A stretch of DNA of 64,000 nucleotides, from positions 1 through 64,000 of the forward strand of contig CAVWEX010000003.1 of the NCBI GenBank assembly GCA_963754125.1, given 5' to 3'. A model generated the notes under the pieces. That model did not search any database and was not told the origin of the DNA. It saw nothing but the letters and a program-made list of their open reading frames with translations. The DNA comes from RPQJ01 sp963754125 (GTDB lineage: Bacteria > Pseudomonadota > Gammaproteobacteria > Steroidobacterales > Steroidobacteraceae). Positions 15,589-24,399 of the stretch are shown piece after piece. The translations under genes and the position numbers were made by a program. Every line of letters starts with the position of its first letter. Positions within the stretch are counted from its first letter, which is position 1.

Positions 15589-16734
15589 ATGCGACGACTC
15601 GGCCCGCTTCTCGCGCTTCTGACGATGGTGACCGTGCCTGGACCGGCGGCGGCGCAGGCCAACCAGCGTTCGGCGCAGAACGACTGCACCCGGGAAGTCC
15701 AGCGACGCGGCTTCACCGTGCTGTCCGCGGGCAATTTCCAGCAGTCGAAGGACGGCTGGCAGCTGGACATCAAGGCGCGGGACCATCGCGGCAAGGTCAC
15801 GGACGGCACTTGCTTCGTCGAGACGCGCACCGGCGACGTGAGCCTGTATGGCTTCGGCTGGGGCGGCAGCGGGACGGTGGACAGCTTCGAGTTCAACTGC
15901 GCGTCCAGGGACGAGCGCTACCGCGAGTGCCAGCTGCCGATCGACGGTCGGGCCCGGCTCGTGAAGCGCAAGTCCGATTCACCGTGCATCGAAGGCTCGA
16001 GCTGGGGACAGAAGGGCGATCGTGTCTGGGTGGACCGCGGTTGCCGCGCGACCTTCGAGGTCGTGCGCGGTGGCGGAGGGGGCGGCACCGGCGGACGGTC
16101 GGTCGAGTGTCGCTCGGAGGGCGGACGTTACCGCGAGTGCGCAATCCCGCGGGGCTACACCGCGCGGCTCGGGCAGGACTTCACGTCGGGCAAGTGCCGC
16201 ACACCTGGCAGCTGGGGCACGCGCGACGGCGTGGTCTGGGTCAACCACGGCTGCAAAGGCCGCTTCGAGCTTTCCAGCACCGGCGGGGGCGGCGTCAACC
16301 CGGGCCAGCAGCAGCGCGCCGAGGTGCAGTGCCGCAACGAGGCTCAGCGGCAGTACATCAGCGTCACCCGGGTCGCGCGGGCCGAGCCGCGGGGCTCGTA
16401 CTGGTTCACGACCGTGGACGGCACGCTGCGGGGCAAGGCGGTGCGAGCGGATTGCCGGTTCCACCCGACCTCGAATCGCGCGGAGCTTTCCCTTCAGGGC
16501 GGCGGCACCGGCGGCGGGTCTGGCGCCGGGTCCGGCGGGGGCGCGGTGGTGGCCGAACGAGCGTGTCTCGGCGAGGCACAGCGCCAGGGCCTGCGTGTCG
16601 TCGAGTGGGATGCGGCCCGGCCGATGCAGGGCGGTTACGGCATGCGCCTGCAGTTGCGCCAGGGTAACCAGTCGGTGCGGACCGCCCAGTGCAGCTATCG
16701 CTCGAGCACGGGACAGGTCGACCTGCGCTACTGA
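15589..16734 (+). CDS. Secreted DUF3011-domain protein with repeated cysteine modules
   Basis: A 381-residue exported protein with signal peptide MRRLGPLLALLTMVTVPGPAAA. Two central DUF3011 repeats (RYRECQLP... and RYRECAIP..., each ending in a VWVxxGC motif) are flanked by three copies of another module of about 60 residues. Each of these begins with a Cys and an (E)-(A/V)-QRxG/Y stretch and ends in C plus a beta strand: one at the N-terminus, two at the C-terminus, separated by Gly-rich linkers. The paired cysteines suggest disulfides in the periplasm or outside. Function unknown. It follows the acyl-CoA reductase by about 40 nt and has a tacaggagg-type ribosome site. Confidence 0.85.
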   Translation: MRRLGPLLALLTMVTVPGPAAAQANQRSAQNDCTREVQRRGFTVLSAGNFQQSKDGWQLDIKARDHRGKVTDGTCFVETRTGDVSLYGFGWGGSGTVDSFEFNCASRDERYRECQLPIDGRARLVKRKSDSPCIEGSSWGQKGDRVWVDRGCRATFEVVRGGGGGGTGGRSVECRSEGGRYRECAIPRGYTARLGQDFTSGKCRTPGSWGTRDGVVWVNHGCKGRFELSSTGGGGVNPGQQQRAEVQCRNEAQRQYISVTRVARAEPRGSYWFTTVDGTLRGKAVRADCRFHPTSNRAELSLQGGGTGGGSGAGSGGGAVVAERACLGEAQRQGLRVVEWDAARPMQGGYGMRLQLRQGNQSVRTAQCSYRSSTGQVDLRY

Positions 16735-16859
16735 CCACGGTTGATCGCGTTTCGGCGGTGACGCGCCAGAAATGGCGCTGTCGCCGTCCGCTCCGACCGT
16801 GTGAGCATTGCCGCCGCGAGCTCGCCGTGCAGGAACCTAGAGGGCAAGGGGACACGGAA

Positions 16860-17042
16860 GTGGGCGCACTGATGCTTGCGGGCGCGACGCTGCTCGCGAT
16901 CTGGGGCGTGATCCGCGCGGGCCGCAGGCGCGCGGCCCGCGAGGCGGCTGAGGCCGAGGCCCGCGCCCGCGCACGCCGCCGAACGGTGCCTGTCGTCTCC
17001 TCGAACCTGCGGGGCCAGTCAGCCCTTCGTCCCGACGGCTAA
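16860..17042 (+). CDS. Possible small membrane protein
   Basis: A 60-residue frame from a GTG, or from the ATG at 16872. It has one hydrophobic helix (ALMLAGATLLAIWGVIRAG) followed by an Arg/Ala/Glu-rich cytoplasmic-type tail. Third codon positions are mostly G or C, as in the true genes here. The ribosome site is weak and I recognise no relative. Its stop overlaps the convergent GFA gene by three bases. Confidence 0.4.
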   Translation: MGALMLAGATLLAIWGVIRAGRRRAAREAAEAEARARARRRTVPVVSSNLRGQSALRPDG

Positions 17043-17434
17043 TCCCGCGACAGGTGCGCGAGAGCCGCCGCGGAGCTTTCCCAGTTTCGGCCGTCGAAGC
17101 GGTCAACCTCGAGGGCCTCGATCGTGACCGGGTCGAGGCAGCGCGCGTTCACGCTGTAGCCGTCCGGATTCGAGCGCGGCACGTAGAACGACTTGATGCC
17201 GCAGTGACGGCAGAAGAGGTGTCGCGCCGTGCCGGTGTTGAACGTGTAGGTCGAGAGCTCGTCGGTGCCGCGCAGCAACCGGAAGCGGCTCGCCGGCACG
17301 ATCAGGTGCAGGAAGCCGGTCATCGAGCAGATCGAGCAGTTGCACTCCTGCACCGCCAGCCGCGCCGGAGCCTCCACCTCGAAGGCCACGCGACCGCAGT
17401 GGCAGCCGCCGCGATGTGTGATCAATGCCGTCAT
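17039..17434 (-). CDS. GFA family protein (CENP-V/GFA zinc fold)
   Basis: A 131-residue protein with the zinc-binding cysteines of the family: GGCHCGRVAFEV (about 9-20), CNCSIC (about 32-37) and CRHCGIKSFY (about 73-82). The family includes the glutathione-dependent formaldehyde-activating enzyme, but most members have no proven activity. The ATG at 17434 (MTALITHRGGC) starts just before the first cysteine pair. It is transcribed away from the DUF2868 gene. Confidence 0.9.
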   Translation of the reverse strand: MTALITHRGGCHCGRVAFEVEAPARLAVQECNCSICSMTGFLHLIVPASRFRLLRGTDELSTYTFNTGTARHLFCRHCGIKSFYVPRSNPDGYSVNARCLDPVTIEALEVDRFDGRNWESSAAALAHLSRD

Positions 17435-17543
17435 CCGGCCGTCCTCGTCAGGCGATTCGCCCCACGAGTATCGGCGCGCCGCGCCCGCCCCCGCAATCAC
17501 GGCCGCGGGTGTGCGCGGGCCGATCGGGTAGGATTCGGCCACG

Positions 17544-19026
17544 ATGAGAGAAGAACTCCTGCGGTCCGTGCTGATGGTCAAGGCCATCGAGGACGTCGAT
17601 CGCGCCGGCTCCATCCTCCCGCCCGGCGACCGCGCCCACGCGACGCGGGAGGCGATGCGCGAGCTCGGCATCGCGCCGGAGGACGCCGGCACGGCAATCG
17701 ATGACGCGAAGCTCGCGCGGGCGCTGGGCAACCGGGCCGAGCGGCTGCTCGGACCGCTGGTCGAGCGGCATCCCATCGTCGGGGAAGTGCTCGGCCGCAC
17801 GCGGACGCCTGCCTGGATCCTGGCGGCCCTGCTGCTGCTCGCGCTCGCGAGCGGCATCGCGCTGTCGGCACTGGACGGGTCGAGGCGCATCAACATCCTG
17901 GCCTTCCCGTTCATCGGCCTGATCGCCTGGAACCTGCTCACCTACCTCGTGCTGGCGGTCGGCTGGGTGCGGCGTCGGCGCGGTGCGGGGACGGCACCCG
18001 TGCGCTCACGCGGCTGGTCCGGCCGCGCGTTCGCGCGTCGCATCGGGCCACTGGTGAAGCGCACCGCCCGGGTGCGACGCGGTGCTCGGCCGCGCGATCG
18101 GCAGCTATGCGGAGAGCTGGGCGGACGCAGGCGGCGCGTTCATCGCGCAGCACGCCCGGCGCTGGCTGCACCTCGCGGCCGCGGCCGTCGCGCTCGGCCT
18201 GATCGTCGGTCTGTACCTGCGCGGCACGGTGCTGCGCTACGAGGCGGGCTGGGAAAGCACGTTCCTCGGGCCCTCGCAGGTCAAGGCGATGCTGGTCGTG
18301 CTGTTCGGCCCGGTGGCCGGTTGGTCGGGCGTGCAGTTGCCGCGGACGCTCGAGGCGGTCGAGGCCCTGCGCTGGCCGGGCGGCGGCGGCGATGCCGCAC
18401 CGTGGATCCACCTGATCGCACTCAGCCTCGCCTGTTACGTGGTGGTGCCGCGCCTGCTGCTTGCGGGTCTCGCGACGGTCGCGCTCGCCTGGCTCGGCCG
18501 GGCGAAGGCGCTGCCCGAGGCCTTGCAGCCCTATGCGGCCGGCGTGTTCCGCGGCGGCGGTCACGTGCGCGCAGGCGGCGTCACGAGCGTGACGCCGTAT
18601 GCCTGCGAGCCTTCGGACGCCTCGCTGGCCGGACTCGAGCGCTGGCTGGCATCCGTGACCGAGACCGACGTGCGCATCGATCGTCGCACCTCGCTCCGCT
18701 ACGGCGAGGAGGACATGGCCGCCGCAGCCTTCGATTCCGGCGCGCATCGCGTGGCCGACCTGCACGTCGTGCTGATGAGCCTCGCGGCTACGCCGGAGGC
18801 CGAGAACCACGGCGTCGTGATCGCAGCCGCGCGCGACTCGGCGCGCCGGGCGCGACCGCCCGCGGCCGTGCGTGTGGTCGTGGACGAATCGCCGTACGCC
18901 GAGCGGCTGGCGGGCGACGCGTCGCTCGCTTCGCGGCTGGAGGAACGGCGCCGGCTGTGGCGTGAGTTCGTCGCGGGCTACGGCCTCGAGGCCGACCTGG
19001 TCGCGCTCGGCGTGCCCGTACCGTGA
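17544..19026 (+). CDS. DUF2868 membrane protein, frame-broken
   Basis: Repaired length about 493 residues. The N-terminal part (MREELLRSVLMVKAIEDVD) is cytoplasmic, followed by two helices (ILAALLLLALASGIAL and ILAFPFIGLIAWNLL), two more helices around WLHLAAAAVALGLIVGLY and VKAMLVVLFGPVAG, a third pair, and a C-terminal soluble domain (residues from about 340). The frame changes at about 18070-18080 within TARV/CDAVLGRAIGSY; the span is one base over a whole number of codons. DUF2868 proteins typically sit directly upstream of a DUF3482 GTPase, as here, where the stop overlaps the GTPase start. The role is unknown; the pair probably forms a membrane GTPase unit. Confidence 0.85.
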
Positions 19027-20552
19027 CCCTGCCGGCCGTGCAGGAGCCCGGTGGCTCCGTGACTTCCGGCAGCCCGGTGGGTGCCACGATTTCCCTGAGC
19101 CTCATCTCGCACACCAACGTCGGCAAGACGACGCTGGCGCGCACGCTGCTGCGGCGTGACGTCGGCGAGGTGCGCGACGCGGCGCACGTCACCGAGGCCG
19201 CGGACGCCTTCGTGCTGATCGCCACGCCGCAGGGCGATGAACTGCGGCTGTGGGACACGCCCGGCTTCGGCGACAGCGCGCGCCTGCTCAAGCGCCTCAA
19301 GCAGAGCGGCAACGCGCTCGGCTGGTTCCTGACCCAGGTGTGGGACCGCTACGTGGACCGCCCGTTCTTCAGCAGCCAGCAGGCGATGCGCAACGTGCGC
19401 GACGAGGCGGACGTCGTGCTCTACCTCGTCAACGCCAGCGAGGACCCGGCCGGCGCCGGCTACGTGGACGCCGAGATGCAGATCCTCGGCTGGACGGCCA
19501 AGCCCGTGGTCGTGCTGCTGAACCAGCTCGGCCGGCCGCGGCCGGCGGAGGTCGAGGCCGCCGAGGTGTCGCGCTGGGCCTCGCACCTCGCGGGCTACCC
19601 GTGGGTGCGCGACACGCTCGCCTTCGACGCTTTCGCTCGCTGCTGGGTGCAGGAGCACGTGCTGCTCGACCGCATCGGCGCGGTCCTCCCGGACGAACGG
19701 CGCGTGACGTTCCACCGGCTGGCCGACGCGTGGAAGGCGCGCAACCGCGCCGTGTTCGAGCAGTCCATGCACGTGCTGGCGCGGCAGCTCGCGGCGACGG
19801 CGACGGACACGGTGGCCCTGCCGACGACGGGTCTCAAGGACGCGGCGCGCGCGTGGCTCGGCAGCCTGCTGCGTCCCGGGGAACGGACCGATGCCGCCAC
19901 GGATGCGGCCATGGGCGAGCTCGCGCAGCGGCTCGACGCCGAGGTGCGCCGTGCCACGGACGAGCTGATCGCCCTGCACGGGCTGTCGGGGCGTGCGGCG
20001 GCGGAGGTGCTGCAGCGCATGGGGGCCCAGCTCGAGGTGGACAAGGCGGCGGATCCGGGCAAGGCCAGCGTGCTGGGGGCCGCGGTGTCGGGCGCGCTCG
20101 GCGGCCTCGCCGCGGACCTCGCGGCGGGCGGGCTCACCTTCGGCGCGGGCGCACTGCTCGGCGGACTGCTCGGTGCGGCCGGCGCGCGCGGGCTCGCGAG
20201 CGCCTACAACACGGCGCGCGGCACCGATGCGACGACGGTGCGCTGGTCCGCGGAATTCATGACCGGACGCGTCATCGCGGCGGTGCTGCGCTACCTCGCG
20301 GTGGCGCACTTCGGGCGCGGCCGCGGGGATTTCGTCGCGGGCGAGTACCCGGCGCACTGGGGCGCGCTCGTGGCCGAGGTGGTGACACCTCGCCGCGTCA
20401 TGCTCATGCAGCTGTGGGCCGACGCCGTCCGGGGCGACGCGCCCGCCGTGCTGGAATCGCGGTTGCGGGCGCCGCTCGAGACGATCGCCTCCGAGGTGCT
20501 CGGGCGGCTGTATCCGTCGCACGCCGCGTCGGCCGGCCCGCCGCGAGTCTAG
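19023..20552 (+). CDS. DUF3482 GTPase (Era/dynamin-like P-loop)
   Basis: A 509-residue protein. G1 P-loop SHTNVGKTTL is at about residues 28-37, G3 is DTPGFGD, and the G4 position reads NQLG in place of the usual NKxD. A C-terminal region (about 330-430) has Gly/Ala-rich hydrophobic stretches (LGGLAADLAAGGLTFGAGALLGGLLG) that could insert in a membrane, as in membrane-remodelling GTPases. The start is a GTG overlapping the DUF2868 stop, so the two are coupled. Cellular role unknown. Confidence 0.87.
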   Translation: MTLPAVQEPGGSVTSGSPVGATISLSLISHTNVGKTTLARTLLRRDVGEVRDAAHVTEAADAFVLIATPQGDELRLWDTPGFGDSARLLKRLKQSGNALGWFLTQVWDRYVDRPFFSSQQAMRNVRDEADVVLYLVNASEDPAGAGYVDAEMQILGWTAKPVVVLLNQLGRPRPAEVEAAEVSRWASHLAGYPWVRDTLAFDAFARCWVQEHVLLDRIGAVLPDERRVTFHRLADAWKARNRAVFEQSMHVLARQLAATATDTVALPTTGLKDAARAWLGSLLRPGERTDAATDAAMGELAQRLDAEVRRATDELIALHGLSGRAAAEVLQRMGAQLEVDKAADPGKASVLGAAVSGALGGLAADLAAGGLTFGAGALLGGLLGAAGARGLASAYNTARGTDATTVRWSAEFMTGRVIAAVLRYLAVAHFGRGRGDFVAGEYPAHWGALVAEVVTPRRVMLMQLWADAVRGDAPAVLESRLRAPLETIASEVLGRLYPSHAASAGPPRV

Positions 20553-20626
20553 ACGTGCTCGTCGGTGGCTTCCTCGACGAACCAGATGACGACGGAGCAG
20601 AAGAGGACGGCGGCAGCGATTTCCAT
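20549..20626 (-). CDS. Candidate 25-residue small membrane protein
   Basis: MEIAAAVLFCSVVIWFVEEA plus TDEHV: one hydrophobic helix with an acidic end. A very good ribosome site (aaggaagg) lies 7 nt upstream of the ATG, much better than anything for the longer 63-residue frame containing it. The stop overlaps the convergent GTPase stop. It is too short for homology to be judged by eye. Confidence 0.4.
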   Translation of the reverse strand: MEIAAAVLFCSVVIWFVEEATDEHV

Positions 20627-20733
20627 GACCTGACCTTCCTTGAGCGCAGACGGTGAGCGCGTCTTGATCGGGGGGCATCCTGCCTGCTGCGCCACCGCAA
20701 ATCGTTGACCGACGTAGTGCTTTCGAGAACTCG

Positions 20734-21351
20734 ATGCCATACATCTCCAATCGTGTGAAATGGCTCCCGCGCAGCCTGGCGGCGGCCGGGCTCGCGATCG
20801 CGATGGCCGCCGTCGCAGCCGGGGATCGTCCGGCGGGCCGGCTGGAGTTCGATTCCGAGGAGATCCTGATCGACCTGCGGGGCGATGCGGTGGAGGTGAC
20901 CGGCACCTACCACTTCCGCGTCGCCGGCGGACCGGTCCCTGCGCAGCCGATGCTGTACCCGTATCCCGAGGATCCGCTCATGGGCGACGCGCGGACGCTT
21001 CGCCTCGAGTGGCGGCTGCCGGACGGGCGCTGGGCACCGCTCGCCTTCGAGGAATTGCCGCCGCGCGGCGTGCGCTGGCGACTGCCGGCCACGGAATCCG
21101 ATGAGCTGACGGTGCGCACCGTGTATCGGCAGTCGATGCGCAGCAGCTACGCGCGCTACATCGTCACCACGACCCAGGCCTGGGGCCAGCCGTTGCGCCG
21201 CGCAAGCTTCGAGGTCCGCCTGCCGCCGGGCGCGAAGGATCCGACGTTCAGCTATCCGTTCCGGCCCAAGGGACCGAGCGTGCGCGTGTGGACGTACGAG
21301 GCCCGCGACTTCCTGCCGCGCGAGGATGTCGTGGTGCGCTACCGCCGTTAG
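20734..21351 (+). CDS. Exported protein of unknown function
   Basis: A 205-residue protein with a basic N-terminus and hydrophobic helix (SLAAAGLAIAMAAVAAG) that reads as a signal peptide, then an all-beta-looking domain (YHFRVAGGPVPAQPM, FEVRLPPGAKDPTFSYPF). There are no cysteines in the mature part and no known motif. It lies before a PEP-CTERM gene on the same strand but about 90 nt apart. I do not recognise the family. Confidence 0.7.
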   Translation: MPYISNRVKWLPRSLAAAGLAIAMAAVAAGDRPAGRLEFDSEEILIDLRGDAVEVTGTYHFRVAGGPVPAQPMLYPYPEDPLMGDARTLRLEWRLPDGRWAPLAFEELPPRGVRWRLPATESDELTVRTVYRQSMRSSYARYIVTTTQAWGQPLRRASFEVRLPPGAKDPTFSYPFRPKGPSVRVWTYEARDFLPREDVVVRYRR

Positions 21352-21441
21352 CCGGCCGCCGTTCCCGAGCTCGATCCCGCGCCCGGTCGGCGAGCGCATA
21401 ATGGCCCGGCAAGGGTCCCGTTCGCGGCAAGGAGAACTGCG

Positions 21442-22128
21442 ATGACCACGACACGCACCTGGTCCAGGGTTCATGGAGCGCGGGCAACGGCCGTGCTGGC
21501 GATTACCGGCCTGTGCTTCGGCGGCGAGGCGCTTGCCAATCCCGTCCCACCGGCCTACCTCGATTTCCCGACGGGCCCGGGCACGTTCGTCTCGCGCGTG
21601 GGCGGCCCCATCCTTGCCGACGATTTTTCATCGGCGACGGGCCGTCGCATCGTGTTCGTGGAGTGGTGGGGAAGCCATTCGGACGCCCCGTGGGAGCTGA
21701 CGCTTTACTCCAGCTCGAACGCCGAGCCCGCGCTGCCGGACGGCGCTGTCAGCACGATCGCGTTCGTGGACCCGCGTTTGGCCTACCCGTGGGATGACGA
21801 GATCTTCTACTACGGCGCCGACGTGGACGACCCGGCGTGGGTACTGACCAAGGGTCAGTCGTACTGGTTCGGCGTCGCGAGCTATGGGGATGGCTGGACC
21901 TGGGCATTTGCCGACGGCGAGCCGGAACTCGGCGGTGTACAGCGCGAGGCGGCGGTCGGGTCGCCGGATGGACTGGCCTGGGAAACACTGCGGCCACCCA
22001 CGAACTTCGCGTTCGGTCTGTCGCCGGAGCTCGTGCCGGAGCCGGGGTCGCTGGTCCTGCTGGGGCTCGGTCTGATGGGGATCGCCCTGTCGCGCAGGAG
22101 GCTTGCGGGGCGTAGCGAGCCGGATTGA
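21442..22128 (+). CDS. PEP-CTERM sorting domain protein
   Basis: A 228-residue exported protein. It has an N-terminal signal peptide and a C-terminal sorting signal: VPEPGSLVLLGLGLMGIAL followed by a short Arg-rich tail (SRRRLAGR). This is the PEP-CTERM signal recognised by exosortase and usually associated with exopolysaccharide-producing Gram-negatives. The middle is rich in Trp and acidic residues and looks beta-rich. Strong ribosome site (aaggaga) before the ATG. No exosortase is in the window. Confidence 0.9.
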   Translation: MTTTRTWSRVHGARATAVLAITGLCFGGEALANPVPPAYLDFPTGPGTFVSRVGGPILADDFSSATGRRIVFVEWWGSHSDAPWELTLYSSSNAEPALPDGAVSTIAFVDPRLAYPWDDEIFYYGADVDDPAWVLTKGQSYWFGVASYGDGWTWAFADGEPELGGVQREAAVGSPDGLAWETLRPPTNFAFGLSPELVPEPGSLVLLGLGLMGIALSRRRLAGRSEPD

Positions 22129-22160
22129 GCCGCCGTCCCGGAGGCGGCGCGGATCGCCCC

Positions 22161-23997
22161 TCAGATCTCCGACACTGACAAGCCGCCTCATCAGCGCCAT
22201 GCGCTTGTCGTGGTGTTCCTCCATGCGGTTGAGGATGTCCGCGAGGAACTCGACGGTGCTTACGACCCGCGGTCCCTTGTTGAGCATGACGCACTCGGCG
22301 CGGCTGCTCATCACGGCGTCGCTCACCTCGGCGCGCGTGGGTGCACCGGCCTTCGCGAGGCCCTCGAGCACCTGCGTGGCCCACACCACCGGCACGTGCG
22401 CCGCCTCGCACAGCCAGAGGATCTCCTCCTGTACTTCCGAGAGGCGCTCGAAGCCGACTTCGACCGCGAGGTCGCCGCGCGCCACCATCACGCCCACCGG
22501 GGGCGAGTGCAGGCTCGCGAGCAGGATGCGTGGCAGGTTGCGGAACGCCGCGGCGTTCTCGATCTTGAGCACGATGCCGAGGTGACCGGCGCCGAGTTCG
22601 TGCAGCCGGTCCTCGAGCGTCAGCACGTCCTCCGGGTTGCGCAGGAACGACAGGGCCACCATGTCCGCGAAGCCGACCACCGCGCGCAGGTCCTCGAGGT
22701 CCTTGCCCGTGAGCGCCGCGAGGCCGAGTTCGGTGTCCGGGAAGTTGATGCCCTTCTCGGCCTTGAGGCGCGCCCCGGCAGGCGGCGCGTGCGTGATCTC
22801 GACGGCGATGCGCTCGCCGTCATTGTCCTGGACCGTCCCGCCGATCTTGCCGTCGTCGAGCCAGACCCGATCCCCCGCTCGTACGCGGTCGAAGGCGGCC
22901 GGCAGCGTGCAGTGGATCTGCGCCGGGCGCAGCACGGCGCCGCCAGCGTCGCGCACCGCGCCGTGGCCCGGGGTCGCCTCGCGGGTCAGCACCAGTGTCT
23001 CGCCGGACGCGAGCACGATCGGACGCACGACGCCGGGCAGCGGGCCGACGCGGCCTTCGCCTGCGACCGCGTCGCCGCGCAGCAACGACAGCGGCTGTCC
23101 CTGCTCCACGTACAGGGTGCGATCGGCCTCCGCGAGCGCCGAGGCGCCCAGGCGCTTCGTGACGCGGAGCTCGCGTTCACGTCCGCGCAGATCGGTGAGT
23201 CGCAGTCGGTCGCCCGCGCGCCACCGGTCGTGCGGCAGCGGGTCCAGCGGCAGCACGCATGCCCCGGCCGGGGCGGGCGCCGGTGCGGCGGCCGGCGTCA
23301 GCCACACCCGGGCCGGCGCAAGGAGTCGGCCCATCGGGTCTCGTCGCGGCTTGATACGGAGGAAATGACCGATCGGCCCGATCGGTCCGGTGCGCAGCTT
23401 CGGCCCGCCGAGGTCGGCCTGGATCCGGCAGGACCGCCCGACCACCTGCTCCGCCTGCCGCAGGTTGCGGGCCATGCGTCGCCAGGCATCCGCGTCGTCG
23501 TGGGCGCAGTTGATGCGCATCACGTCCATGCCCGCGCGGAGCAGCGCTTCGATCAGCCCGGCATCGGCTGCCGCCTCGCTCGGCATCGTGACCATGACGC
23601 GCACGGATCGATGCCGTGGCGTCGGGCCGAGCAGCCGCCGCGCGTGGTCGCGCAGCAGCAGCGGGCCGGTGAGAAAGTCCACCGGCGGAGGCGGGACGAC
23701 AGCCGGCGCGACGCCCGCGAGCGCCTCGAGGTTGCCGATCACTGCGTTCAAGGTCGCGAGTACATGCGACTCGAGTATCCCGAGCGAGGACAGCCCGAGG
23801 GAATGCAGGTCCTGCTGCAGGCTGCGGATGTCCTGTTGCCGGACGCTCAGGTAGTGGAGCAGGTTGCGCGCGCTGTTGCGGAAGCGCGGCTCCACCGCCT
23901 CGAGCTCGCCGGCGTGCAGGGCCTCGAACTCCACCGCCCGCTCGCGCAGCGCGCGCAGGGCGGCCAGGGTGCGTTCGATGAGGCGGTCGGTTGCCAT
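22161..23997 (-). CDS. Divergent pyruvate kinase-like protein, frame uncertain at the 3' end
   Basis: About 611 residues if repaired. The N-terminal 125 residues are a helical extension (LIERTLAALRALRERAVEF). The barrel then carries recognisable but altered pyruvate kinase motifs: RINCAHD for RxNFSH, ADLGGPKLRTG for DTKGPEIRTG, the catalytic KIE in VLKIENAA, GVMVARGDLAVEVGF, and WATQVLEGLAK for the ATQMLE motif. The canonical C-terminal allosteric domain is absent. The open frame would run far into the convergent PEP-CTERM gene. A one-base change near 22175 gives a natural end (RRLSVSEI, stop at 22161) and avoids the overlap. Such N-extended forms are annotated as pyruvate kinase, but activity here is not certain. 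Confidence 0.8.
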
Positions 23998-24091
23998 ACG
24001 GGCTGTTTCAACAGGCAGCACACCAGCATAGCGACGCCTCGTGACGGGAATGTTGCAGACCGGCTGCCCGCGCCGGCGGTGTCGGCATTTC

Positions 24092-24142
24092 TCACCCATT
24101 TGGGTGATTCGTGCGAATCCCGCCCGTGGTCTGTTTGGACCA
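24092..24142. promoter_or_regulatory. Three consecutive short palindromes between divergent genes
   Basis: tcacccatttgggtga (24092-24107), attcgtgcgaat (24107-24118) and tggtc-tgtttg-gacca (24127-24142) lie end to end between the pyruvate kinase-like gene and a small cysteine-rich frame. They resemble operator half-sites, and the last could also be a leader stem-loop. The regulators are unknown. Confidence 0.4.
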
Positions 24143-24204
24143 CAATAGAATTGAGGAATGGTCAGGGACGGATTAACGATGGGAGCCGCGCGGGGCCAGG
24201 GACG

Positions 24205-24399
24205 GTGCCGCGCGGCTCCTTCCCGTCGCGTGCCAGCGGGGGCTTCACCACGCTCGGCCACCTGATCCACGACCGGCTTGACGATTCGTGTTCCTCGACC
24301 CGGCCGTGCACGCACCTGAAGCAGATCTTCAGCCGCTGCGAGGTGTGCTCCCAGCGCGAGCTGCTGCACCTGCTGGCGACGGGCCCGCAGGACCTGTAA
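24205..24399 (+). CDS. Candidate small four-cysteine protein
   Basis: A 64-residue frame from a GTG at 24205; an earlier start in another frame is possible if an indel is present. Third codon positions are G or C in about nine of ten codons, as in true genes here, while the opposite-strand lipid kinase tail across the same bases shows no such bias. The C-terminal half contains C29, C35, C45 and C48 (DSCSSTRPCTHL then SRCEVCSQ), a pattern able to bind zinc or iron. It ends exactly where the lipid kinase domain begins on the other strand. I do not recognise the family. Confidence 0.45.
   Translation: MPRGSFPSRASGGFTTLGHLIHDRLDDSCSSTRPCTHLKQIFSRCEVCSQRELLHLLATGPQDL

Noticed and set aside
22210..24399. 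Very long plus-strand open frame opposite the pyruvate kinase-like gene
   Set aside because: It is Arg/His/Gln-rich with no recognisable domain, typical of the antisense of a high-GC gene. Only its last 64 codons have gene-like features, and these are reported separately.
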